DNA of 5,814 nt, taken from contig CALFHQ010000275.1 in NCBI GenBank assembly GCA_937876385.1, positions 1-5,814 on the forward strand. Reading direction: 5' to 3'. Made by a program: the position numbers and the translations under genes. This DNA is from an uncultured Pseudomonadota bacterium. GTDB taxonomy: Bacteria; Myxococcota_A; UBA9042; CAIXZC01. Every line of letters starts with the position of its first letter. Position 1 is the first letter of the stretch. Below the pieces are notes generated by a model. The model was not told the DNA's origin, did not search any database, and worked only from the letters and a program-made list of their open reading frames with translations. Shown one piece after another: positions 1-5,147 of the stretch.

Positions 1-1333
1 AGCCAAACGCTTCCATCATGTCCCCGAGGACTTCCAGATTCCCGGGCTCTGGTAGCGCGGCCAACCAGGTCTCGGGGTCGAGTCCTCTTGATTCAAGTTC
101 CTCGGCAATCTCATCTGGATAGGCAATTTGGTTCGAGCGGAGTTGTCCCAAATAGAAATCTGTAACCAGTGGTTCCGTGGCGCCTGACTTGAATAACATG
201 AGTGCCATCGTCACCTTTGTCCGCAGTTCTTCGTCTGCATCTTCGTTCTTCGCCAGCCAATCTTCGATGGCTGATTCAATCAACCGCCGGTCATCGTCAC
301 AGAATCGTTCTGTACAGTCGAGCAGCAGTTTCCCCATCTCATCGTTTCCAAACTCGGGATCGTCCTGTTTGCGATAGTGAACGCGCACCAGGAACTCCAG
401 CCCACACAACAGAGGAAGTGGAACAGGAAATTGGCCGGAAGTCATGGAGTCCGACAAAGCACTCAGTTCCTTCCGCATGTTTTCAATTACTGCTGCCAAT
501 GAACCGTCGGTGTCTGATTTCATTACCTCCGCAAAGAGCTTGTCGCCACGGTCTTGTCTTCTGAGCCAACTCATGGCTGCTTCTGGTCCATTCTCATCGG
601 CAATGCCAAACACTTCAGAGAGAAGCGGATGACGCTGGTTGCCTCGCCTTCCTATCGAACGCTGAGCGCTGACCTGATAAAGAAAGGGAACCAGCGGGTT
701 GTCTTCGAAGCGATCCTCAAGGTACGTGTACATCAAAACCAACGCCTGCAAATCCGTCTCATTTCCGATTTCTGGAGCGATGTCACGGATGGCAGACCGC
801 AGTCGTTTCCACACTGCGGACGGATTGTGCCCACGGATGAAGTCCCAGGGCAACTTCATCATCGCCTTATCAACCACGTCCTTGACTGGCTCCCTTGTGT
901 CTGTCGGTATGTTGGCTCGAAAATGGTTATACACCGCATCGTCATCAAAACCCACCTGCTTCAACTGAGGATGGTCCATGAGCAGCTCGTGCAACCGGTC
1001 GAAGTACAGGTCCTCTCGATCATCATCGCATAGCAGCGGAATGGCTCGTGCCAGCTCGTCGGGAGATGGAGGAGCCGGTCGTTCCGGTGCCGGCGTCCCA
1101 TTTTTCAGACAGCATTTCTTGTATTTCTTGCCGCTTCCGCACGGGCAGGGATCATTTCTGCCCACCTTGGGACTCGTACGTTTCACGGGATCGTCGGGGG
1201 CCATGAGTACTTCAGCGGCAGCGGCGAAGGCCACAAGTCCCATCTCGTACTCATGTTCGTCCTTGACGTCGTACCCGGCGCGCGTCAGAAGTTCATTTGC
1301 CAGACGAACATTTTGAGGATCTGTGAGCTCCAT
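1..1333 (-). CDS. SEC-C motif protein, partial (C-terminus beyond the left edge)
   Basis: Reading the minus strand from the ATG at 1333 gives 444 uninterrupted codons up to the window edge, so the true C-terminus is not visible. A purine-rich ribosome binding site (GGAGAGGAAG, 1350-1341) sits 7 nt before the ATG. Residues 58-76 read GRNDPCPCGSGKKYKKCCL, a textbook SEC-C motif (CxCx8CC) with Zn ligands C63, C65, C74 and C75. This motif is known from the SecA C-terminus, where it binds zinc and SecB, and from many stand-alone proteins of unknown role. Before it lies a 57-residue, probably helical N-terminal segment. After it come about 370 acidic, leucine-rich, mostly helical residues that I do not recognise. 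No signal peptide or membrane segment is evident, so it is probably cytoplasmic. It lies 86 nt downstream of brnA on the same strand and could be read through from that operon. The motif call is strong; the function is unknown. Confidence 0.9.
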   Translation of the reverse strand, partial: MELTDPQNVRLANELLTRAGYDVKDEHEYEMGLVAFAAAAEVLMAPDDPVKRTSPKVGRNDPCPCGSGKKYKKCCLKNGTPAPERPAPPSPDELARAIPLLCDDDREDLYFDRLHELLMDHPQLKQVGFDDDAVYNHFRANIPTDTREPVKDVVDKAMMKLPWDFIRGHNPSAVWKRLRSAIRDIAPEIGNETDLQALVLMYTYLEDRFEDNPLVPFLYQVSAQRSIGRRGNQRHPLLSEVFGIADENGPEAAMSWLRRQDRGDKLFAEVMKSDTDGSLAAVIENMRKELSALSDSMTSGQFPVPLPLLCGLEFLVRVHYRKQDDPEFGNDEMGKLLLDCTERFCDDDRRLIESAIEDWLAKNEDADEELRTKVTMALMLFKSGATEPLVTDFYLGQLRSNQIAYPDEIAEELESRGLDPETWLAALPEPGNLEVLGDMMEAFG

Positions 1334-1419
1334 TTGATTTCTTCCTCTCCGTTTTTCATTCCATTCCAACGAGACATCTGATTTGCTTTGTTGTCGCTGG
1401 CAGAGAATTTCGCACGATG

Positions 1420-1635
1420 CTACCGCCAATCCATCACGATCTTGCGTTCATTGACCACGCAGTCTCGCAGGTACAGGTTGATGAGCGTCTGATATGGAAT
1501 GCCGGTCTCCAACGACAACCGCTTGAAATACTCAATTACGTCCTCACCCAGACGGATTGTGACCTGCTTCTTGAGTCGTCTCGAATAGGGATTCGGTCGG
1601 CTCTTCATCTCGTCGAGATCGTATTCCTTTCTCAT
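1420..1635 (-). CDS. brnA: BrnA-type ribbon-helix-helix antitoxin
   Basis: This 71-residue protein starts at the ATG at 1635, which overlaps the brnT stop codon as ATGA. A GGGAGA ribosome binding site lies about 12 nt upstream inside brnT, so the two genes are translationally coupled. A longer in-frame reading from 1731 would overlap brnT deeply and is not needed. After a basic N-terminus (SRRLKKQ), residues 22-60 form the DNA-binding beta strand and two helices. The stretch GIPYQTLINLYLRDCV (45-60) is the hallmark of the BrnA/COG3514 antitoxin group. In this family the antitoxin neutralises BrnT by forming a tight complex and represses the shared promoter. The toxin-first gene order is the usual one. 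The family call is confident from both sequence and context; activity is inferred. Confidence 0.9.
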   Translation of the reverse strand: MRKEYDLDEMKSRPNPYSRRLKKQVTIRLGEDVIEYFKRLSLETGIPYQTLINLYLRDCVVNERKIVMDWR

Positions 1636-1922
1636 TTGGGTTCTCCCTTCGTCGAAAGCACTTTGCACTCTTTTCGAGTCGCCCGACGAGCCGAAATCAA
1701 ACGAATTACATCCTCTTTCTCCCGGACGCAATGGACAACGAGCAATACCCGAATACGAACGCTGAACCCCAACAACAAGTACCGCTGCTCCTCTTCGGAA
1801 TGGTCAGGGTCATCAAACAGTAGAGCGTTCTCATCGAAGAACACGCTCTGCGCTTCTTCAAATGTGACGCTGTGTTTCTTCTGGTTCGCCTGACTCTTTT
1901 CCTCGTCCCATTCAAATCGCAT
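1632..1922 (-). CDS. brnT: BrnT-type toxin (RelE-like ribonuclease fold)
   Basis: This 96-residue protein begins MRFEWDEEKSQANQKKHSVTF and contains ISARRATRKE at residues 76-85. Both blocks are characteristic of BrnT/COG2929 (N-terminal FEWDxxKaxxNxxKHxVsFeeA and C-terminal ISARxATxxE). The family is a RelE-like mRNA-cleaving or translation-inhibiting toxin. The length is typical. I chose the ATG at 1922: GAGG lies at 1931-1928 with good spacing, and the promoter predicts a transcript start near 1935. An upstream in-frame TTG at 1937 would therefore have no leader. brnA follows with a 4-nt overlap. The conserved blocks look intact, so the toxin is probably functional, but this was not tested. 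Confidence 0.92.
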   Translation of the reverse strand: MRFEWDEEKSQANQKKHSVTFEEAQSVFFDENALLFDDPDHSEEEQRYLLLGFSVRIRVLLVVHCVREKEDVIRLISARRATRKECKVLSTKGEPK

Positions 1923-1935
1923 GCATCCCTCAATC

Positions 1936-1953
1936 AACTACATAATAACTACA
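1936..1953. promoter_or_regulatory. Candidate BrnA operator: AACTACA direct repeat
   Basis: AACTACA occurs exactly at 1936-1942 and 1947-1953, an 11-bp step close to one helical turn. The pair covers the -10 box and start region of the brnTA promoter. Ribbon-helix-helix antitoxins bind short repeated half-sites in their own promoters, so this is a plausible autoregulatory site. Binding itself is inference. Confidence 0.45.
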
Positions 1954-1970
1954 ACGCAACGCCGTGACAA
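1942..1970 (-). promoter_or_regulatory. Predicted sigma70-type promoter of brnTA
   Basis: On the minus strand a -35 box TTGTCA (1970-1965, 5/6 match) is followed after exactly 17 nt by a -10 box TATTAT (1947-1942, 5/6 match). The expected transcript start is near 1935, leaving about 13 nt of leader carrying the GAGG ribosome binding site of brnT. The boxes are read directly from the sequence; activity is inferred. Confidence 0.72.
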
Positions 1971-2040
1971 CCCAAATCCAGTGCATCGACCACCAACTTC
2001 GCCTCCACCCAAAGACAAAACCCCGGCCTGTGAGAGGAGC

Positions 2041-2082
2041 CAGTGGCGTCTGGACGGAGTGGACCCCCTGGACGCACTGGAC
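2041..2082 (+). repeat. TGGAC 9-mer block, inverted relative to the GTCCA repeats
   Basis: Four 9-bp modules, each containing TGGAC, run head to tail (GTCTGGACG, GAGTGGACC, CCCTGGACG, CACTGGAC). Including the leading CAGTGGC, this 42-nt block aligns without gaps to the reverse complement of 2192-2233, with 33 of 42 positions identical. The two could pair as a long stem around a 109-nt loop. An 8-G homopolymer follows directly. Confidence 0.8.
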
Positions 2083-2095
2083 GGGGGGGGACTCC

Positions 2096-2326
2096 GGATC
2101 GTCGGTCCAGGGTAGATTCATTGTCAAGAATATCCAGAAGCTACTGCTTTCCTCGAAAACACCTGACTCGTCGGTCCAGGATGCGTTCATTGTCCAGACT
2201 GTCCACGGGGTCCAGAGTGTCCAGACGCTACTGCTGTCCCGGAAAACACCTGACTCGTCGGTCCAGGATGGGTTCATTGTCCACACTGTCCACGGGGTCC
2301 AGATTGTCCAGACGCTGCTGCTCCCT
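2096..2326 (+). repeat. Three higher-order repeats (69, 87 and about 75 nt) of 9-bp GTCCA modules
   Basis: Each unit starts with TCGTCGGTCCAGG (unit starts near 2096, 2165 and 2252) and continues with a string of 9-mers of the form NNNGTCCAS, then ACGCTACTGCT or a close variant. Units 1 and 2 end in a GAAAACACCT tail. Units 2 and 3 carry four 9-mers (ATTGTCCAG, ACTGTCCAC, GGGGTCCAG, AGTGTCCAG in unit 2). Unit 1 carries only two, degenerate ones (ATTGTCAAG, AATATCCAG). The 18-nt difference in period (69 against 87) is exactly two modules. Unit 3 loses similarity after GCTGCTGCT near 2322. The repeats are directly visible; their role is unknown. Confidence 0.88.
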
Positions 2327-2395
2327 TTCGTTTTCCAGCAAAGTCGCGTCAGCAAGCACCGTTGCCACCCTCCTTCGGCCATGTGGACACAGCCA

Positions 2396-2417
2396 CTTCC
2401 TCCCGGAGAGGAGGAAG
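2396..2417. other. Perfect 8-bp stem-loop upstream of the lipoprotein gene
   Basis: CTTCCTCC (2396-2403) and GGAGGAAG (2410-2417) are exact reverse complements around a 6-nt loop. No T tract follows on either strand, so it is not an obvious intrinsic terminator. It sits 109 nt before the lipoprotein start and could be a leader structure or protein-binding palindrome. Confidence 0.5.
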
Positions 2418-2515
2418 AAATCGGATCAGGTGTTTGGAGTAGCCTGACGGAAAGATGCGATTGCCCTGGGCCGCTATTGCATTCGCAGAAGACGTGGTCT
2501 ACGTTCAATTCTATC

Positions 2516-2520
2516 GGAGG
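2516..2520 (+). promoter_or_regulatory. Shine-Dalgarno GGAGG that fixes the lipoprotein start
   Basis: GGAGG lies 6 nt before the GTG at 2527. The ATG at 2455 in the same frame has no comparable site and would bury the signal peptide 24 residues inside the protein. The GTG places the hydrophobic segment immediately at the N-terminus. Confidence 0.8.
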
Positions 2521-2526
2521 AATATC

Positions 2527-4644
2527 GTGCTTGCGTCTTGGAATCGAATCCTGTTGTTCGTCATCTGGTTTCTCCTCTTCGTCTGCTGGACCGGGTGTGC
2601 GGAGGAGGAGTTGGAAAGACCGGAGAAACCGGGCACGGAGGGGTCTGAAGTCGGCTCTGAGATTGATGATACGGCGGGAACGGAGGGGTCTGAAGTTGGC
2701 AGTCCGTGGGTGGGGACGGAGTGTGTTGAAGATGTAGATTGTGGGGGCGGTGATTGTAGGTGGGCGACTTGTTTGCTGGGACGTTGTTTCGGGGGCTATC
2801 TCGAAGGCAAGAAGTGTGACGATGGGGATTTGTGTACACGGGACGACCGGTGCAGCGAGGGCAAGTGTCGAGGAGTCAGTCTGGAATGCGATGACGGAAA
2901 TTCTTGTACGTTGGACCGGTGTGACTCGGGTGTATGTACTTTTCAACCCAGGAAATCCAGGGAGTGCAGACTCGATACTCGGGTCGTAGTCCCTGAGCGT
3001 GGAGCGATTCAGTTGGCCTCCCAGCCTCTATCGGTTCGAGCTTCCGTCCGTTCACCGGCGGGGGAAGTCGCTTCGGTGTTGTGCAACGGCGATTCGATGC
3101 GTCGGAACGGCAGTGGCGACTACCAGAAGACCCTTCGCCTCCTTCCCGGAATGAGGCAGATTGCCATCGTTGCAACGGATTCGTTTGGCCGCACAGCGGA
3201 GGGATATCGTTCGGTATTGGCGCTGGACACTGCATGCGCTGATCCAGCATCTTCCGAATGTGAACCGCTCGTAGATTTCTTCTTTGGAGCAGACACCTTG
3301 AGCTCCTTGAACTCTGATTCCGGGGAGGGCGCCGAGACACTGGCGCAAGTCGCCGTGGGGGTTGTGAATGCCCTGGGAAGCTACGATGATCTGGTCAAAT
3401 TGCTGCAGACAAAGATGCCCGAAGTTGAGATGGGGTGGTGTACATGGAAGACGCGTGTGGAGCGTCCTCGGTTTCATCTTCGATGGTTGAAGGTTCGACT
3501 GACAGACGGAGGGTTTGTGTTGGAGGGTGCGATGTCCCAAATCCAGATTGGGGTTGGGGCCCATTCGCAGCGCTGTCCCGATGGAACCGGCCACATCCGG
3601 GTCGGACGGGTGGAATTCACGGTCCAGGCAAATCTAAGCTTGGACGACGGCCTGTTCGACCTGACGGATATTCATTCCCGGATTCGCCTGCGAGGCGTGA
3701 GATTCGAGTTCACCAGTGGGCCCGGAGCCATGCTCAACTGGGTGGGTGGTGCATTCCAAAAGCAGGTCCGGTTGGCGCTTCAATCCGCTGCGGAGCTCTT
3801 CATTCAACGACTGCTCTCGGTGGATCTCCAGTTCGCTTTGAATCGGATTCGATCGGTGTGGCTCGATTGGCAGATACCCAAACTCGGGGGCAGTGGGGAT
3901 TTTGAGGGGGCTGTTCGGTTGATTCCAAGGAAGCTGAGTTTGGCCAGTGATGGACTGAGAATTCGATTCGGTCTGCAGTTCAAGGCGCAAAGCCCAGCCA
4001 AGTCCAGCCGCCACAACCCGCCGTTTCTCCAAGCGCACCCATTGCCGTCCCTGGAACAGTGGCAGGTGACGGAGGGGCAGATAGCCCTGCGCATGTCGTT
4101 CAACGCGGTGAACACGTTGCTGGATCTGTTGTGGAAGGGCGAAGTGATGGACGGAGAGCTTCGATTGCCGGCAGGCTTGGCAGCGTTGCTTCCCAAGCGC
4201 CTTCATCTTGAGCCGAAGCTGCCTATCATCGCTGCAGCCGGTCGTTCTCCAAACCGTCTGCTGCTACACCTCGGGGAGTTGGAGATTGGTCCGGGTTTGG
4301 GGACGGAGGGTGATGGTGCCTGGGGTTCTGGGGAGCTTGTGGGCGTGTTTGAGCAGGTGGGAAGTCAGCTCCTGGTAAGTCTGACAGAGACCAACAGAGT
4401 GCAAATCGACGGAATCGATCAGATGCTTCACAGTGGGTGGGCCACTGGAGAGCCTCTGACCAAACTCATCTTGTCCGGGCTCCGAAACCAAGTCGAATCC
4501 CAGCACCAGATTGTGCCCGGGTTCACCCTGGATTTGGGGTCTGTCGTCGGCGCAGAATCCCCCACACTGTGGATAGCTCCAACGGGATTCTCTGCGGACC
4601 AATGGGGAGTATCCGTCCCCGTTAGTGTTTCCATGGCCCACTGA
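2527..4644 (+). CDS. Large predicted lipoprotein: Cys-rich repeats, Ig-like segment, beta-rich C-terminus
   Basis: The 705-residue product starts at GTG 2527. Residues 1-24 form a lipoprotein signal: R7, a hydrophobic core (ILLFVIWFLLFV) and a WTGC lipobox with the lipidated C24. An acidic linker (25-60) repeats GTEGSEVGS at 36-44 and 51-59. Residues 66-147 hold 14 cysteines, including CDDGDLCTRDDRC and CDDGNSCTLDRC. This disulfide-rich repeat style is common in exported proteins of Myxococcota and relatives. Residues about 152-232 resemble an Ig-like beta domain (ends LLPGMRQIAIVATDSFGRTAEGYR). From about 250 to the end the protein is mainly amphipathic beta strands plus a helix (around GAFQKQVRLALQSAAELFIQRLL). 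A lipid-binding BPI/TULIP-like fold is conceivable but only a guess. It probably sits on the outer membrane. It stands alone between two toxin-antitoxin modules, so the context gives no function. Confidence 0.88.
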   Translation: MLASWNRILLFVIWFLLFVCWTGCAEEELERPEKPGTEGSEVGSEIDDTAGTEGSEVGSPWVGTECVEDVDCGGGDCRWATCLLGRCFGGYLEGKKCDDGDLCTRDDRCSEGKCRGVSLECDDGNSCTLDRCDSGVCTFQPRKSRECRLDTRVVVPERGAIQLASQPLSVRASVRSPAGEVASVLCNGDSMRRNGSGDYQKTLRLLPGMRQIAIVATDSFGRTAEGYRSVLALDTACADPASSECEPLVDFFFGADTLSSLNSDSGEGAETLAQVAVGVVNALGSYDDLVKLLQTKMPEVEMGWCTWKTRVERPRFHLRWLKVRLTDGGFVLEGAMSQIQIGVGAHSQRCPDGTGHIRVGRVEFTVQANLSLDDGLFDLTDIHSRIRLRGVRFEFTSGPGAMLNWVGGAFQKQVRLALQSAAELFIQRLLSVDLQFALNRIRSVWLDWQIPKLGGSGDFEGAVRLIPRKLSLASDGLRIRFGLQFKAQSPAKSSRHNPPFLQAHPLPSLEQWQVTEGQIALRMSFNAVNTLLDLLWKGEVMDGELRLPAGLAALLPKRLHLEPKLPIIAAAGRSPNRLLLHLGELEIGPGLGTEGDGAWGSGELVGVFEQVGSQLLVSLTETNRVQIDGIDQMLHSGWATGEPLTKLILSGLRNQVESQHQIVPGFTLDLGSVVGAESPTLWIAPTGFSADQWGVSVPVSVSMAH
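2635..2696 (+). repeat. 17-bp direct repeat within the lipoprotein linker
   Basis: ACGGAGGGGTCTGAAGT occurs exactly at 2635-2651 and 2680-2696, 45 bp (15 codons) apart. It encodes the repeated TEGSEV core of the linker. The spacing is in frame, so slippage would change linker length without breaking the protein. Confidence 0.8.
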
Positions 4645-4681
4645 TTCTGCTCTTTTCCATCGCAATTGCTCGGCTGATGAC

Positions 4682-4706
4682 GGGTATTGGGTGTTTCGGG
4701 TTTGGG
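4682..4706 (+). other. G-quadruplex motif downstream of the lipoprotein gene
   Basis: Four GGG runs at 4682-4684, 4689-4691, 4698-4700 and 4704-4706 are separated by 4, 6 and 3 nt. This fits the standard G3+N1-7 pattern. It lies 38 nt after the lipoprotein stop on the coding strand and could fold in the transcript tail or in single-stranded DNA. Folding is not demonstrated. Confidence 0.55.
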
Positions 4707-4736
4707 CCCGGCGCGAAACCAATGGGGCTCGGGCCC
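4704..4736 (+). terminator. GC-rich stem-loop, possible terminator of the lipoprotein gene
   Basis: GGGCCCG (4704-4710) and CGGGCCC (4730-4736) form a 7-bp all-GC stem with a 19-nt loop. The following bases are CAGATTTCCCC, not a real U tract, so intrinsic termination would be weak. Its first arm shares the last G run of the quadruplex motif, so the two structures would compete. Confidence 0.3.
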
Positions 4737-4767
4737 CAGATTTCCCCTCGACCGCGCCTCCGCCCGC

Positions 4768-4796
4768 TTGACTTCGACAATGTTATTTACTAACAT
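4768..4796 (+). promoter_or_regulatory. Predicted sigma70-type promoter of the DUF4258/HTH pair
   Basis: TTGACT (4768-4773, 5/6) is followed after exactly 17 nt by TAACAT (4791-4796, 4/6). The predicted transcript start near 4803 precedes the ATG at 4817 and its GAGG ribosome binding site, and makes the in-frame TTG at 4802 an unlikely start. Confidence 0.62.
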
Positions 4797-4797
4797 T
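4779..4797. promoter_or_regulatory. Perfect inverted repeat AATGTTA-N5-TAACATT, candidate operator
   Basis: Two exact 7-bp arms (4779-4785 and 4791-4797) flank TTTAC, and the right arm covers the -10 box. MqsA-type antitoxins are known to bind short palindromes in their own promoters. Here the adjacent operon encodes an MqsA-like HTH protein, so autorepression is a natural inference. Confidence 0.62.
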
Positions 4798-4816
4798 CCT
4801 CTTGACGAGGCGGCGG

Positions 4817-5134
4817 ATGACGGTTCCAGGTCGAAAACCTAAGCTGGGGAAGAACGAGCTGGTCGCTCGGGTAGCCGAGGCCGTCACCAGCGGCAGGTAT
4901 CGCATCCTGCCCCACGCTCGGCAACGGTGCACCGAGCGGGACGTGGCCGCCGCTGACATCGAGTGCGCTTTGGAGAACGGACATCCGGTGCCCCGGCGGG
5001 ACCGGTACGACGCCCTCGAAGGGGACTGGAGCTACTGTTTCCAGGGGCGCACCGTGGATGAGGACACCCTGCTGGTGGTGGTTGCCTTCGAGGACTGGAT
5101 GCTGGTGGTAACCGTCGTCCGACTGGACCGATGA
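4817..5134 (+). CDS. DUF4258 protein, probable MqsR/RelE-like toxin
   Basis: This 105-residue protein has the DUF4258 signature RILPHARQRCTERDVAAADIECALENG (residues 29-55), in which H33, R35, R37 and E40-R41 match the usual HAxxRxxER pattern. A beta-rich half with WSYCFQGRTVDEDTLLVVVAFEDWMLVVTVV (71-101) follows. DUF4258 belongs to the broad RelE/MqsR-like group and is usually found beside an HTH antitoxin, as here. I chose the ATG at 4817 because GAGG (4807-4810) lies 6 nt upstream and the promoter places the transcript start near 4803; TTG 4802 would add five residues. The HTH gene begins 13 nt after its stop. The toxin role is inferred from family and context. The G+C is higher than in the brn region (40 of 60 bases at 4981-5040). 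Confidence 0.82.
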   Translation: MTVPGRKPKLGKNELVARVAEAVTSGRYRILPHARQRCTERDVAAADIECALENGHPVPRRDRYDALEGDWSYCFQGRTVDEDTLLVVVAFEDWMLVVTVVRLDR

Positions 5135-5147
5135 GGAGGGACGAGCG

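Larger units (their letters stand above)
1971..2526. other. Gene-poor 556-nt repeat-bearing intergenic region
   Basis: Between the brnT promoter and the lipoprotein start I find no reading frame with a credible start, family match or ribosome binding site. Long open frames exist here on both strands, but the repeats are multiples of 3 and keep several frames open together. The region holds a block of TGGAC 9-mers (2041-2082), an 8-G run (2083-2090), three GTCCA-rich higher-order repeats (2096 to about 2326) and a perfect hairpin (2396-2417). The lipoprotein promoter presumably lies near its 3' end, but I see no clear -35/-10 pair. Confidence 0.6.

Noticed and set aside
177..1316. Several plus-strand frames of 60-160 codons in the left region
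   Set aside because: They lie antisense to the SEC-C protein gene, which is continuously open on the minus strand and carries a clear motif.
2096..2326. CRISPR array
   Set aside because: The repeats are contiguous and internally modular, without unique spacers of constant length, and no cas gene is visible.
2455..2526. ATG 2455 as the lipoprotein start
   Set aside because: It lacks a good ribosome binding site and places 24 residues before the signal peptide; GTG 2527 has GGAGG at ideal spacing.
1964..2737. Plus-strand open frame (257 codons) through the repeat array
   Set aside because: It has no ribosome binding site, overlaps the lipoprotein start in another frame, and stays open only because of the 9-bp periodicity.
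1930..2946. Long minus-strand open frame (338 codons) with WTxWT repeats
   Set aside because: It covers the brnT promoter and the first 420 nt of the lipoprotein gene, has no family match, and owes its length to repeats that are multiples of three and to antisense of a real gene.
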